Assembly (NCBI GenBank): GCA_018673255.1
Contig: JABHDC010000154.1
Location: 7,618 to 71,617, forward strand
Direction: 5' to 3'
DNA length: 64,000 nucleotides
Source: Gemmatimonadota bacterium
GTDB taxonomy: Bacteria; Latescibacterota; UBA2968; UBA8231
Under the pieces are notes generated by a model that was given only the letters and a program-made list of their open reading frames with translations, was not told the DNA's origin and made no database searches. The position numbers were made by a program, and so were the translations under genes. Positions within the stretch are counted from its first letter, which is position 1. Every line of letters starts with the position of its first letter. Positions 24,891 through 34,007 of this stretch are shown here, one piece after another.

Positions 24891-25952
24891 ATGCGCTCCC
24901 ATCCCCATCGTCTGTTGTGTGTCGTGGCGCTGGTCGTCACCATGCTCACCGCTTCATGGGCCGTCGATTCCGGCCCGATTGCATCCGTCGACAACATCCC
25001 GCCCGCTCCGGTGACCGAGTTGCGCGCCCTCAACACTGGCACGGATGTGCTGGTCACGTGGACACAGTCCATTGACGATGCCGTCTCCTTCAGTCCCTTC
25101 GGCGGCTCCTACGTTCCCCGTGGTGGCGTGAATGGCTACCGTGTCTATCGGACCCAGCAGGGCGAGGATACGGCTGAGCTGATCGGCATTGCCGCTCCTG
25201 GTCAGGACCAGTTCACCGATGCTGAAGCGGTGACGGGATCCACCTACATTTACTCCGTCAAAGCCTTCGATCTGGATAACGAGACCGATCCGGAGATCGT
25301 GCCCGGTTCGGCATCTGATCTGGCACGAGTGATCGCGCTTGGCACCGCACCGCCGGACGTAGTCGTGGTGACAAAGGTTCAGAGTCAGATGACCTTCGAT
25401 GCCGTGATTGATGTCGCCGATGAGGCGGCGGTCGAAGTCTTCGTGACGGATTTCGTGACGCTTCTCGCCAATCTGCTCGGGATCGATCCTTCCCGTATCA
25501 GTGTAACCGGCGTCGCCCAGGGCAGTGTGATCGTCGACTTCGAGATCCTCGATGTCGAAGGTGCTGCCGATGAGCCGACCGCAGAAACGGCGCTGGCTGA
25601 ACTGCTGACCATCGTTGCCGACGATACGGCTGACGAGTTCGCCACCATCGGTCCCGTCCTCGAGATCGTGGATAACACCACGACCGATGCCGTCATTATC
25701 CCGCTCCCCGTGGATGCCAACGGCAATATCATCGTCGGCTGGTTCACCCGGAGTGGTACGCAGGTTGACTTTGATGATTTCTTCGCCTTCGCCGACAATT
25801 TCGGTCGCACCGACGCCGATCCCGCCTTTGATGGGTCATTTGATGTCGTTCCCAATGGCGCCGTCGACTTCGATGACTTCTTTGCCTTCGCCGATAGTTT
25901 TGGCAAGATCGTAGCCAACGCCAGTGAGATTCAGGCCCTGCTGGGTCAGTAG
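24891..25952 (+). CDS. Secreted protein with tandem dockerin-like motifs, paralogue of the preceding gene
   Basis: 353 residues with a signal peptide (LLCVVALVVTMLTASWA). Residues about 38-145 are an Fn3-like module (PAPVTELRALNTGTDVLVTW ... YIYSVKAFDLDNE). A module follows with LLGIDPSRISVTGVAQGSVI and a VDFEI strand, similar in spacing to the GSLIFVFDV region of the neighbour and reminiscent of SEA-like repeats. Then comes NIIVGWFTRSG and two motifs, VDFDDFFAFADNFGR and VDFDDFFAFADSFGK, followed by IVANASEIQALL. The order GSV domain - GWFT - motif - motif - IVANA is shared with the upstream gene, so the pair arose by duplication or domain shuffling. Each has its own terminator and probably its own promoter. 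A surface or extracellular location is inferred. Confidence 0.8.
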   Translation: MRSHPHRLLCVVALVVTMLTASWAVDSGPIASVDNIPPAPVTELRALNTGTDVLVTWTQSIDDAVSFSPFGGSYVPRGGVNGYRVYRTQQGEDTAELIGIAAPGQDQFTDAEAVTGSTYIYSVKAFDLDNETDPEIVPGSASDLARVIALGTAPPDVVVVTKVQSQMTFDAVIDVADEAAVEVFVTDFVTLLANLLGIDPSRISVTGVAQGSVIVDFEILDVEGAADEPTAETALAELLTIVADDTADEFATIGPVLEIVDNTTTDAVIIPLPVDANGNIIVGWFTRSGTQVDFDDFFAFADNFGRTDADPAFDGSFDVVPNGAVDFDDFFAFADSFGKIVANASEIQALLGQ

Positions 25953-25978
25953 TCACCGACGTTCGTTCCATCGCTCAG

Positions 25979-26012
25979 CGGCCGGTCTCCCCATGGGAGG
26001 CTGGCCGTTTTC
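25979..26012 (+). terminator. Intrinsic terminator of the second dockerin-like gene
   Basis: CGGCCGGTCTCCC pairs with GGGAGGCTGGCCG (one wobble and one mismatch) around a three-base loop, followed by TTTTC. It lies 27 nt after the stop codon. Confidence 0.8.
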
Positions 26013-26058
26013 GTGCCTCATGTCCTTTACGATCTCAACAGTTGCTGGGTGGACTCTC

Positions 26059-26087
26059 TTGACAAGCCCACGGGGCATGGATACTTT
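26059..26087 (+). promoter_or_regulatory. Consensus-like sigma70 promoter upstream of rho
   Basis: TTGACA (26059-26064) is separated by exactly 17 nt from TACTTT (26082-26087), followed by a T-rich stretch. No gene starts nearby, so it probably drives rho with a leader of about 470 nt, or an unannotated small RNA. Confidence 0.6.
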
Positions 26088-26563
26088 TTTTGATACCTGC
26101 ACGACATCGCTTCCTCGCGAGTCGAAGGATTCCGACACTGAACCAACGCAGTTGTTGTACGGTTCAGGCCAGTTTCGGGTAAGGGCAGGTCGGGTAGATG
26201 TGGCTGTGGAATCCTTCCTGAAGAACCAATCAAATCAACCAGATTCGCCCGTCCCGTGCCCGGTCATTACGTGGCCTGCACGTCAACGGCGTCAATGAGT
26301 CTGAGTTATCGATCTCCCATCCAGCCTACATCTCTCCTGAAAAACACCCAGAACTTGATCTGCAGTTGTCGTAATTCCCGTTGGTCAATGTGCCCGAGTG
26401 GCGCTGGGGCCAGAGGGCCGGATTCGCCGCGCCAAGCGGTCTCATGAATCCTGCATGTCCTCATCTCGAGGGCCATGACGCAACAATCTCCCGGATCTTG
26501 CGGCCACGTGTCGTATTCGGGATCTCCCATCACCAACCTTTCTGAAAGGTCGGATCCAGCACG
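26088..26563 (+). other. Long untranslated leader of rho
   Basis: About 475 nt between the candidate promoter and the rho start. No open frame in it has a ribosome binding site or recognisable product, and I see no convincing hairpin with a U-tract. Autoregulation of rho through a long leader is known in several bacteria; a similar role here is inference. Confidence 0.4.
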
Positions 26564-28066
26564 ATGCCACCGGAACGAAGTAACGATCGCGGCGAGCGAA
26601 GCGAACGAAGCGAACGAGGCGGTCGTGGAGGTCGCGGTAATCGCGGCAACCGTGGCAATCGCGGCAGCAGCGGCAGCGGCAGCAGCACCAGCGGCAATCG
26701 TGGCAATTCCGAGGCGCGCGCTCAGCGCGCTCAAGCACAGGCGGCTGCCGTAGAGATCGAAGAAGAACGTGAGGCAGCTGAAGCGGCCGAACGGGCCGAG
26801 AAGGACGGCAACACTCGTCTGAACATCATCGAGCTGCAATCGATGAACATCCTCGATCAGCAGGCGCTGGCCAAGGATCTCGAGGTCCCCGACTATCACG
26901 CCCTGCGCAAGCAGGAGTTGATCTTCTCGATTCTCAAGGCACAGACCGAGCGCTCGGGTCTGCTCTTTGCCCAGGGTGTTCTCGAGGTCCTCGATGAGGG
27001 TTTCGGTTTCCTGCGCTCCCCGAGCTATAACTACGTGCCGGGCCCCGACGACATCTACGTGTCGCATTCGCAGATCAAGCGATTCAGCCTGCGGACAGGT
27101 GACACGATCTCCGGGCAGATTCGGCCGCCAAAGAACGATGAGAAGTACTTCGCTCTGTTGCGGGTCGAGGCGATCAACTTCGAGGATCCCGAGGTCACGA
27201 AGAACAAGACGATCTTCGAGAATCTCACCGCCCTGCATCCGCGCGAACGGCTGACCCTCGAACACGATCCCAAGAACATGACGACGCGGATCCTCGATCT
27301 GTTGTCACCGATCGGCAAGGGACAGCGTGGCCTCATCGTGGCGCCGCCATTTACCGGCAAGACGATGCTTCTGCAGAATGTGGCCAATGCCATCACGAAG
27401 AATCACCCCGAGTGTGTTGTCATCGTGCTGCTTATCGATGAACGACCTGAGGAAGTGACGGAGATGTCACGCTCGGTCAATGGTGAGGTCGTGAGTTCGA
27501 CCTTTGATGAGCCGGCAACGCGCCACGTTCAGGTCGCGGAGATGGTCATTGAGAAGGCGAAACGACTGACCGAGCACAAGCGGGATGTCGTCATCCTCCT
27601 CGACAGCATCACTCGTCTCGCGCGGGCCTACAACGTCGTCACGCCGCACTCCGGTCGTATCCTCACAGGTGGTGTGGATTCGACAGCGCTGCAACATCCC
27701 CGGCGCTTCTTTGCCGCTGCTCGGAATGTTGAGGAGGGTGGAAGTCTCACGATCATCGGCACCGCCCTGGTCGACACCGGATCGCGTATGGACGAGGTCA
27801 TCTTCGAGGAATTCAAGGGCACCGGTAACATGCAGGTGACCCTCGACCGCCGTCTGAGCAATCGCCGCACATGGCCGGCCATCGATTCCACGTTGACAAG
27901 CACGCGCAAAGAAGAGTATCTGCTTTCTGAGTTCGAGTTGAGCCGTTCCCACATCCTGCGACGCATCCTCAATCAGATGGGTGTCATCGAAGGGATGGAG
28001 TTCCTTCAGGAACGCATGGGCGGCAGCAATTCGAATGAAGAGTTTCTGAAGGCCATGAACGACTGA
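26564..28066 (+). CDS. rho: Transcription termination factor Rho with Arg/Gly-rich N-terminal extension
   Basis: 500 residues, about 80 longer than E. coli Rho. Residues 1-50 are low-complexity ([16 protein letters not shown] and Ser/Gly runs), then a charged helix. The Rho N-terminal helix bundle ([20 protein letters not shown]), the RNA-binding cold-shock-like domain ([20 protein letters not shown]) and the RecA-type ATPase follow. Walker A reads APPFTGKT rather than the usual APPKAGKT. Walker B region is [16 protein letters not shown], the Q-loop [17 protein letters not shown] and the R-loop [11 protein letters not shown]. It is a hexameric helicase that releases transcripts. Downstream rpmE, DUF1385, prfA and prmC follow in a conserved order. 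The start ATG has no strong Shine-Dalgarno. Confidence 0.97.
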   Translation: MPPERSNDRGERSERSERGGRGGRGNRGNRGNRGSSGSGSSTSGNRGNSEARAQRAQAQAAAVEIEEEREAAEAAERAEKDGNTRLNIIELQSMNILDQQALAKDLEVPDYHALRKQELIFSILKAQTERSGLLFAQGVLEVLDEGFGFLRSPSYNYVPGPDDIYVSHSQIKRFSLRTGDTISGQIRPPKNDEKYFALLRVEAINFEDPEVTKNKTIFENLTALHPRERLTLEHDPKNMTTRILDLLSPIGKGQRGLIVAPPFTGKTMLLQNVANAITKNHPECVVIVLLIDERPEEVTEMSRSVNGEVVSSTFDEPATRHVQVAEMVIEKAKRLTEHKRDVVILLDSITRLARAYNVVTPHSGRILTGGVDSTALQHPRRFFAAARNVEEGGSLTIIGTALVDTGSRMDEVIFEEFKGTGNMQVTLDRRLSNRRTWPAIDSTLTSTRKEEYLLSEFELSRSHILRRILNQMGVIEGMEFLQERMGGSNSNEEFLKAMND

Positions 28067-28144
28067 CGCTCGCTGTGGCGAGTTGCCAGATCTGATCAGT
28101 TGCGTACTTTTATGGGCTCCCGCGTTACAGGAGCAATTGAGGCT

Positions 28145-28480
28145 ATGAGAAAAGACATACATCCCGACTATCGTCAGGTCGTCTTCCTCGACGTCAGTTC
28201 CGATTTCAAGGTGCTGACTCGTTCGACGGTGCAGGCCAGCGAGACGGTTGAGTGGGAAGACGGTAAGGAGTACCCGGTCGTGCGATTCGACCTCAGTTCC
28301 GCATCGCATGCTTTCTATACCGGCAAAGAGCAGCAGCTGAATGATCGCGGCGGACGCATCCAGCAGTTCCGTGATCGTTACGGCAAGCAAGACGAAGCAT
28401 CTGATGCCACGGCGGAAGAAGCGGCAACTGCTGAGCCCGCGACGGCTGAGGCTGAGACGGCTGAGACCGCAGACAGCTAG
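28145..28480 (+). CDS. rpmE2: 50S ribosomal protein L31 type B, with acidic C-terminal extension
   Basis: 111 residues from ATG 28145 ([20 protein letters not shown]); the frame can be extended to 28100 but the family begins at MRKDIHP. The L31 core continues to [20 protein letters not shown] and YGK at about residue 88. The CxxC zinc-binding cysteines of type A L31 are absent, so this is the zinc-independent type B. The last 23 residues are an Ala/Glu/Thr tail ([20 protein letters not shown]) beyond the usual end. The gene sits between rho and a terminator, in the common rho-rpmE order. Confidence 0.93.
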   Translation: MRKDIHPDYRQVVFLDVSSDFKVLTRSTVQASETVEWEDGKEYPVVRFDLSSASHAFYTGKEQQLNDRGGRIQQFRDRYGKQDEASDATAEEAATAEPATAEAETAETADS

Positions 28481-28502
28481 TCGAGTGGTCCGAGGATTTA
28501 CA

Positions 28503-28538
28503 GGGTGATGGTCGCCAAGGCGCACCATCACCCTTTTT
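28503..28538 (+). terminator. Intrinsic terminator after rpmE2
   Basis: A stem GGGTGATGGT/ACCATCACCC, extended internally by CGCC/GGCG with one bulged base, is followed by TTTTTG. It lies 22 nt after the L31 stop codon and separates rho-rpmE2 from DUF1385-prfA-prmC. Confidence 0.9.
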
Positions 28539-28603
28539 GTATGTCTTGTATGCTGGCTGATTTCGGAAACTGACAGGCTGACCCGGGAAACTGAAGAGAC
28601 ACC

Positions 28604-29608
28604 ATGGACGAATCGCGCCGCAGTGAAGATCTACCAGTCGGTGGACAGGCTGTGATCGAAGGTGTGATGATGCGGGCCCAGAATCGTGTCGTGACGGCCG
28701 TTCGCACGCCCGAGCAGGAGATCGTGGTGCGTGAGCAGGAGCACGTGCCGTGGTCGAGTCGCTTCAGGATCCTGCGTCTCCCGATCCTGAGGGGTGCTGT
28801 CACCTTCCTCGAAATGATGATCATTGGCATGCAGACGTTGAACTTCTCTGCCGATGTTGCCCTGCAATCTGAGCGCCGGACGTTGACCGGGACGCAGGAA
28901 GGCGGCTGGAAGGATCGTCTCGCACTGGCGGCGACTCTGGTCGCCTCGCTGGGAATCGGGATCGGTGTCTTCTTCTTCCTGCCATTGGCGGCGGCTCAGG
29001 CGACAGGTGGTGAGCGGGATGCCGTCAGCTTCAATCTGCTGGCCGGCCTCGTCCGCATGACGTTGCTGCTGCTGTATCTGTGGGGGATCAGTCGCTGGGA
29101 CGAGATTCGGCGTGTGTTCGAGTATCATGGCGCCGAGCACAAGAGCATCTTCACCCTCGAGGCCGGGGCAGATCTGACGGTCGACGAGGCCCGCGGTTTT
29201 GGCCGGTTACATCCACGGTGCGGGACGAGTTTCCTGCTGATCGTCGTGCTGCTGTCCATCCTTGTCTTCGCAGGCGTCGATTCAGCTTTCGTCGATGTCT
29301 TCGGCCACCCCCAGAGCCTGCTCGAGCGCTTTCTCACCCATCTCACGGTCCTGCCCTTCATCTCGGGCCTGTCCTTTGAACTGCTCAAGCTCTCGGGCCG
29401 CAAGCGGAACCATCCGCTGACCAGATTGCTGATCCGACCCGGCCTGTGGCTGCAACGGATCACGACCAAGGAACCGAGTGACGACCAACTCGAGGTCGCC
29501 CTCGTGGCACTCCATTGCGCCTTGGGCAAACCATCACCGGTGGCATTCTGTGTGTGGGATGAGTGGCGCCAGCGCCCCGCGCCGGCCGCCGCAGCAGGTG
29601 GCTCATGA
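28604..29608 (+). CDS. DUF1385 membrane protein (YqhQ-like)
   Basis: 334 residues with the DUF1385 signatures: [15 protein letters not shown] at the N-terminus, [19 protein letters not shown], a pair of hydrophobic segments (about residues 105-130 and 140-160), [35 protein letters not shown] and [17 protein letters not shown]. Four or more membrane spans are predictable by eye. The family, which includes Bacillus YqhQ, is widespread next to rpmE/prfA but has no firmly established biochemical role. The stop overlaps the prfA start (ATGA), so the two are co-translated. Confidence 0.93.
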   Translation: MDESRRSEDLPVGGQAVIEGVMMRAQNRVVTAVRTPEQEIVVREQEHVPWSSRFRILRLPILRGAVTFLEMMIIGMQTLNFSADVALQSERRTLTGTQEGGWKDRLALAATLVASLGIGIGVFFFLPLAAAQATGGERDAVSFNLLAGLVRMTLLLLYLWGISRWDEIRRVFEYHGAEHKSIFTLEAGADLTVDEARGFGRLHPRCGTSFLLIVVLLSILVFAGVDSAFVDVFGHPQSLLERFLTHLTVLPFISGLSFELLKLSGRKRNHPLTRLLIRPGLWLQRITTKEPSDDQLEVALVALHCALGKPSPVAFCVWDEWRQRPAPAAAAGGS

Positions 29609-30681
29609 GCACCACGCTCCAGAGACTCGAAGCGATCGAGCAGCGCTACGAGGAGATCACGCAGCGTCTCTCAGATCCTGAAGTGGCGCGACAACCGACT
29701 GAGTACCAGAGACTTGCGCGTGAGGAGGGCGACCTGAAGGAGGTCGTCGTCGTCGCGGCCGCGTATCGTGATGGCGCCACACGACGGGAAGAGGCCCAGC
29801 AGATCATTGCCGAGGGTGACGACGCAGAACTCGTGGAACTTGCCCAGGCCGAGTTGGCTGAGCTCGATGAGCAGATGACGGGGCTGGAGCAGGAAGCTCG
29901 ACGACTGCTGATTCCTCGCGACCCCAACGACAGCCGCAATGCGATCGTTGAGATCCGTTCGGGCGCCGGTGGTGATGAAGCGGGTCTGTTCGCCGCGGAT
30001 CTCCACCGCCTCTACGCACGTCACGCGGAGCGCCACGGGTGGAATCTTGAGCAGTTGTCCTCGAGTCTGAATCCTTCGGGTGGCTTCAAGGAGGTCATCT
30101 TCATGATCTCCGGTGCCGGCGTCTTCGGGCGTCTGAAATTTGAGAGTGGCGTACATCGGGTGCAGCGTGTTCCGAAAACGGAGACGAGCGGCCGCATCCA
30201 CACCTCGGCAGCATCGGTTGCAGTACTGGCCGAGGCAGAAGACGTGGATGTTGAGATTGCTCCCGAGGATCTGGATATCGACGTGTATCGCTCCAGCGGT
30301 CCTGGGGGGCAGAGCGTCAATACGACGGACTCAGCAGTGCGGATCACGCACAGACCATCGGGTCTGGTCGTGAGTTGCCAGGATGAGAAATCGCAACTCA
30401 AGAACAAGAACAAGGCCATGAAAGTTCTGCGTGCCCGGTTGCTGGATCTGCACAAAGCCGAGCAGGACGCCAAGTTGTCACAGGAGCGGCGCGAGCAGAT
30501 CGGTTCAGGTGATCGGTCGGCCAAGATTCGCACCTATAACTACCCTCAGGGCCGGGTCACCGATCACCGAGTCGGCGTGACGCTCTATCAGCTCGAGGAA
30601 GTGCTCGATGGCGCCATCGACTCCTTCGTTGATGAACTGGCCATCGCTGAACAGGAGCGCCTGCTGGCGTTGGGCGACTGA
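29605..30681 (+). CDS. prfA: Peptide chain release factor 1
   Basis: 358 residues from the ATG at 29605, which overlaps the DUF1385 stop by 4 nt. The codon-recognition P-x-T motif is present as PKT in [18 protein letters not shown], identifying RF1 (UAA/UAG) rather than RF2. The catalytic GGQ lies in [20 protein letters not shown]. The N-terminal coiled coil and the acidic patch [16 protein letters not shown] are also typical. It hydrolyses peptidyl-tRNA at stop codons. It is followed after 12 nt by prmC, which methylates the GGQ glutamine. Confidence 0.97.
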   Translation: MSTTLQRLEAIEQRYEEITQRLSDPEVARQPTEYQRLAREEGDLKEVVVVAAAYRDGATRREEAQQIIAEGDDAELVELAQAELAELDEQMTGLEQEARRLLIPRDPNDSRNAIVEIRSGAGGDEAGLFAADLHRLYARHAERHGWNLEQLSSSLNPSGGFKEVIFMISGAGVFGRLKFESGVHRVQRVPKTETSGRIHTSAASVAVLAEAEDVDVEIAPEDLDIDVYRSSGPGGQSVNTTDSAVRITHRPSGLVVSCQDEKSQLKNKNKAMKVLRARLLDLHKAEQDAKLSQERREQIGSGDRSAKIRTYNYPQGRVTDHRVGVTLYQLEEVLDGAIDSFVDELAIAEQERLLALGD

Positions 30682-30693
30682 GAGCGTCCTCGA

Positions 30694-31560
30694 GTGAGCC
30701 CACCCCCTGCTACCTGGAAGACCCTCGATCTGATCAAAGAGGAGACCCAGTTTCTGGCGTCGCGCGAAATCGAGAATCCCCGCCTCGAGGTTGAGTTGCT
30801 CCTGGCTGCGGCGCTCGGTCTACGCCGGATTGACCTGTATCTGCAATTCGAGCGGACGCTGCCGGCTGACGAGGTCGAGGCGTTCCGTGGTCACGTGCGC
30901 GAGCGGCTGACAGGGCGTCCCGTCCAGTATATCACCGGTGAAACCGGCTTCCGGTTGCTGGACCTCGAAGTCACACCTGATGTCCTCATCCCGCGTCCAG
31001 AGACCGAGTTGCTTGTCGAACAGGCGCTGTCTCTGGCGGGCGAGCAGGCACATGCCACGGCGCTGGATCTAGGATGTGGTTCCGGCGCGATCGCCATCGC
31101 TCTGGCGACCGAATCCCCGGCGTTGCGTGTCACGGCGAGCGATCTGTCACCAGCCGCCCTGGCTGTGGCGGCTAAGAACCGCGATCGCCACGACATCGCC
31201 GATCGTCTGCAACTTCTCTGTGGCGATCTGTTCGGCCCGCTGCGAGCTGATGTCTGTTTCGATCTCATCGTCAGCAATCCGCCCTACATCGAGACCGAAG
31301 AGATCGAGTCATTGCAGCCGGAGGTCCGGGATCACGAACCCCGTCTGGCCCTCGATGGCGGGGGCGACGGACTGGAGGTGATTCGCCGAATCATCCGGGC
31401 CGCTCCCGGTCACCTGCGGCCCGACGGCGCCCTGCTGTTGGAGGTGGGCCATACCCAGGCGGACCGGGTGTCCGAGCTCATGGCGGATGACGGCTTCGTG
31501 CCGAGCATCCACCAGGATTTGGCAGGCATTCCTCGTATTGTGATCGGCCGCCATACCTGA
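30694..31560 (+). CDS. prmC: Release factor glutamine N5-methyltransferase
   Basis: 288 residues starting at GTG 30694. The N-terminal helical domain (IENPRLEVELLLAAALGLRR) is followed by the Rossmann methyltransferase core: ALDLGCGSGAIAIALA for SAM binding, and the catalytic NPPY in IVSNPPYIETEEI, with VRDHEPRLALDGGGDGL and GALLLEVGH after it. It methylates the GGQ glutamine of RF1/RF2. Placement directly after prfA matches the conserved prfA-prmC pair. Confidence 0.96.
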   Translation: MSPPPATWKTLDLIKEETQFLASREIENPRLEVELLLAAALGLRRIDLYLQFERTLPADEVEAFRGHVRERLTGRPVQYITGETGFRLLDLEVTPDVLIPRPETELLVEQALSLAGEQAHATALDLGCGSGAIAIALATESPALRVTASDLSPAALAVAAKNRDRHDIADRLQLLCGDLFGPLRADVCFDLIVSNPPYIETEEIESLQPEVRDHEPRLALDGGGDGLEVIRRIIRAAPGHLRPDGALLLEVGHTQADRVSELMADDGFVPSIHQDLAGIPRIVIGRHT

Positions 31561-31789
31561 AGGCCCTTCGCCTCGATCTGACTCCAGGTTGAGACGCGTC
31601 TGATCCCTATCCGAACCACGCCATCGTGTCTCCACACACGCCTGGCCTGCCGTATCCATAAATAAAACAAATAGTTAAGAAACTCTCCCCGTGACGGATC
31701 CATCGGCACAGGCTTTGATGTGTGTCGTGTCCCGTGAACGTCGACGGCCCTGGTTCAGCTGGATTATGACAGGATCCCAAGAAAAAGCC
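31561..31789. other. Intergenic region between prmC and the recA promoter
   Basis: The first part is GC-rich and without clear hairpins; the stretch around 31655-31685 is locally A/T-rich (ATAAATAAAACAAATAG). No credible gene is seen. Confidence 0.45.
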
Positions 31790-31819
31790 TTGACGAGGTG
31801 CACAAACGAATAGTATTCT
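31790..31819 (+). promoter_or_regulatory. recA: Putative recA promoter
   Basis: TTGACG (31790-31795) and TATTCT (31814-31819) are separated by 18 nt, about 59 nt upstream of the recA start. The -10 lies inside the large palindrome at 31797-31829. Confidence 0.6.
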
Positions 31820-31829
31820 TTTGTGCACC
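31797..31829. promoter_or_regulatory. 33-bp palindrome over the recA -10, candidate SOS operator
   Basis: Outer arms GGTGCACAAA (31797-31806) and TTTGTGCACC (31820-31829) are perfectly complementary. The inner GAATA-G-TATTC (31808-31818) is a second perfect dyad with the same centre (31813). Only one pair of 16 (31807/31819) is unmatched. Because it overlaps the -10 and transcription would start near its right end, it is better explained as a DNA operator than as an RNA hairpin. A LexA-type repressor is the obvious candidate, but the motif is not one of the classical LexA boxes. Confidence 0.6.
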
Positions 31830-31877
31830 ACCGATGGGCGCGTTCAGACACACGCCCACGCCCCGCAAGGAGAAATG

Positions 31878-32999
31878 ATGGTATCTGCGAAGTCCCAATC
31901 CAACCTCGGTCGCAAGGCCAATGGCACACAACCCACCGATCGTCTCCAGGCCATGGACCAAGCTCTCGCCCAGGTCGAGAAACAGTTCGGCAAGGGATCC
32001 ATCATGCGTCTCGGCGAAAATCACAAAGTCGAAGTCGATGTCATTCCCACAGGGTGTCTCTCGATCGATGCGGCCCTCGGCATTGGTGGCATCCCTCGTG
32101 GTCGCGTGGTCGAGATGTTCGGGCCCGAATCCGCTGGCAAAACCATGTGCGCGCTGACGACCGTCGGTCAGGCTCAGAAGCGGGGAGGTGCCGCAGCCTT
32201 CATCGATGCGGAGCATGCGCTCGACGTAACCTTTGCGAGACGTCTTGGCGTTGATGTCGACAATCTGCTGGTCTCACAGCCCGACTGTGGTGAAGAGGCT
32301 CTCGAGATCACTGACACGCTCGTGCGCAGTGGTGCACTGGACATCGTTGTCGTCGACTCTGTCGCCGCGCTGGTTCCCCGGGCCGAACTTGAAGGTGAGA
32401 TGGGCGACGCGCAGATGGGTCTGCAGGCACGACTGATGTCGCAGGCACTGCGCAAACTGACCGGATCCATCCAAAAATCAAATTGCACCGTCATCTTTCT
32501 CAATCAGTTGCGGATGAAGATTGGCGTCATGTTCGGCAGCCCTGAGACCACCACGGGTGGTCGAGCCCTCTGTTTCTATTCCTCGGTTCGACTCGACATT
32601 CGCGGTATTGGCAACATCAAGGATGGCGACCAGGTCATCGGACGGCGCACGCGCATCAAGGTCGTCAAGAACAAGATGGCGCCACCCTTCCGAGAAGCTG
32701 AGTTCGACGTCATGTTCCGCGGCGATGACGTGGGCATCTCCAGGGAGGGTGATCTGCTCGACCTCGGGGTGGAGCACAGCGTCATCGAGAAGAGTGGCAC
32801 ATGGTTCTCCTATGGCGGTGAGCGTCTCGGTCAGGGGCGTGAGAATTCCCGCACCTACCTGCGCGAGAATCCCGAGGTCGCCGACCAGATCGAGGGCGAG
32901 ATCCGAACAGCCCTGGGTATCGAACTGCCAGGTGAATCGAAGCCTGCTGATGCCACCAAAGAGAAAGCGTCCGAGTCGGTGGCAGTCGCCGCCGGCTGA
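31878..32999 (+). CDS. recA: Recombinase RecA
   Basis: 373 residues. The ATG at 31878 is chosen over 31875 because AAGGAG at 31867-31872 is then 5 nt away. Core motifs: [20 protein letters not shown], Walker A GPESAGKT (Ser of the usual GPESSGKT replaced by Ala), [22 protein letters not shown], Walker [14 protein letters not shown], loop L2 [18 protein letters not shown], and YSSVRLDIR. The tail is Ala/Glu/Lys-rich. It forms filaments on single-stranded DNA for strand exchange and triggers the SOS response. It is monocistronic, flanked by the operator-like palindrome and a terminator. Confidence 0.98.
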   Translation: MVSAKSQSNLGRKANGTQPTDRLQAMDQALAQVEKQFGKGSIMRLGENHKVEVDVIPTGCLSIDAALGIGGIPRGRVVEMFGPESAGKTMCALTTVGQAQKRGGAAAFIDAEHALDVTFARRLGVDVDNLLVSQPDCGEEALEITDTLVRSGALDIVVVDSVAALVPRAELEGEMGDAQMGLQARLMSQALRKLTGSIQKSNCTVIFLNQLRMKIGVMFGSPETTTGGRALCFYSSVRLDIRGIGNIKDGDQVIGRRTRIKVVKNKMAPPFREAEFDVMFRGDDVGISREGDLLDLGVEHSVIEKSGTWFSYGGERLGQGRENSRTYLRENPEVADQIEGEIRTALGIELPGESKPADATKEKASESVAVAAG

Positions 33000-33260
33000 C
33001 GAAGTCCTGGAGCGGCCCGCGGCAGTATCCCTGCATGCCGCCAGCCCTGTTGCGGGTCGCTCCGTCCAATCACTCCCGTTCCATTCCCTGAGTGGGGTGT
33101 TGTATCCAAAGCTTCTCCCAGGCTGTGGTCGGGTCGATCCCCTGCAGACGATACCCGACGAGCCGCTGCCGCCCATTCCCACTGGCGGCGTGATCTGTCC
33201 CCGCTGACTGCATCGGTCCGCCGCCCCGGCTGATCGTTCTCCCTCGTCTTCCCTCCGAAG
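33000..33260 (+). other. recA 3' region
   Basis: About 260 nt of GC-rich sequence between the recA stop and its terminator. No open frame shows a ribosome binding site or protein motif. It appears to be a long 3' untranslated region. Confidence 0.4.
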
Positions 33261-33290
33261 CAGGGCCGCCCCCCTCAGGCGGCCCTGTTT
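33261..33290 (+). terminator. Terminator downstream of recA
   Basis: A perfect 10-bp stem CAGGGCCGCC/GGCGGCCCTG with a 7-nt loop, followed by TTTCTGTG. It lies upstream of the hypoxanthine phosphoribosyltransferase gene. Confidence 0.75.
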
Positions 33291-33364
33291 CTGTGTGCCA
33301 GCACCACTGCACACCTACATTCGATGGCGTCACAACCACCGACCTTGGCGAGAGGGCAGTTTCT

Positions 33365-33904
33365 GTGAAGGGTGTGAGCGTACTTCTGGACACAAAGTGT
33401 GTGGATGACCGGATTCACGAACTGGCTGTGCAGATCGCTGCCGAGGAGACCGTGCCACCGGTGATTCTCGGGATCCTCAATGGCGCCGCCCCATTCATGA
33501 TGGCTCTGTTGCGGGCCCTGCCTGCCGACTATGGGCAGATGGTAGACTGGGATTTCGTCGACGCCTCCTCGTATCAGGGCACCACTTCCACGGGTCAAGT
33601 GCAGGTCGATCGTATGCCCAAGCTTGCCGTGGTAGACCGCCCTGTCCTGCTCGTGGATGGTATCATCGACACGGGGAAGACTGTCGAGGCCGTCATGGCT
33701 CATCTGCAGCAGAAGGGCGCCCGGCACATTCGAGTGGCAACGCTTCTGGACAAGCCGTCCCGCCGCCAGGTTGAGGTACCCGTCGACTATCGCGGATTCC
33801 TGATCGACGATGTCTTTGTCGTTGGTTGTGGGATGGACTGGGATCAGCGCTATCGGAATCTGCCCTACATCGGCGTGGTCGACGAGGCGACGGTCTGCCC
33901 CTGA
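33365..33904 (+). CDS. hpt: Hypoxanthine(-guanine) phosphoribosyltransferase
   Basis: 179 residues from a GTG at 33365 with AGAGGG about 9 nt upstream; this matches the usual family length, whereas the upstream GTG at 33293 lies just after the recA terminator. The PRPP-binding motif is VLLVDGIIDTGKT (about residues 93-105), with PVILGILNGAAPFMM earlier and the base-binding region DVFVVGCGMDWDQRYRNLPYIG near the end. The enzyme salvages hypoxanthine and guanine to IMP and GMP in the cytosol. The next gene begins 103 nt downstream. Confidence 0.93.
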   Translation: MKGVSVLLDTKCVDDRIHELAVQIAAEETVPPVILGILNGAAPFMMALLRALPADYGQMVDWDFVDASSYQGTTSTGQVQVDRMPKLAVVDRPVLLVDGIIDTGKTVEAVMAHLQQKGARHIRVATLLDKPSRRQVEVPVDYRGFLIDDVFVVGCGMDWDQRYRNLPYIGVVDEATVCP

Positions 33905-34007
33905 TGCGACAGCGGTGGTCGGTTGCCTCACTCTTGCACCGAACTATCTTCTCAGGCGGCCACGAATCTCCAGCGTTGCGGGTAAACCTCCAGCGATTCG
34001 GACAACG

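Noticed and set aside
25924..26298. 124-codon plus-strand open frame before rho
   Set aside because: It begins inside the preceding gene, crosses its terminator and has no protein-like features.
26580..26720. Possible tandem DNA repeat or misassembly in the rho 5' end
   Set aside because: The repetition is at codon level for Arg/Gly/Asn with varying third bases, as expected for a low-complexity protein segment.
27467..28531. 354-codon minus-strand open frame
   Set aside because: Antisense to rho and rpmE2, both unambiguous; a compositional artefact.
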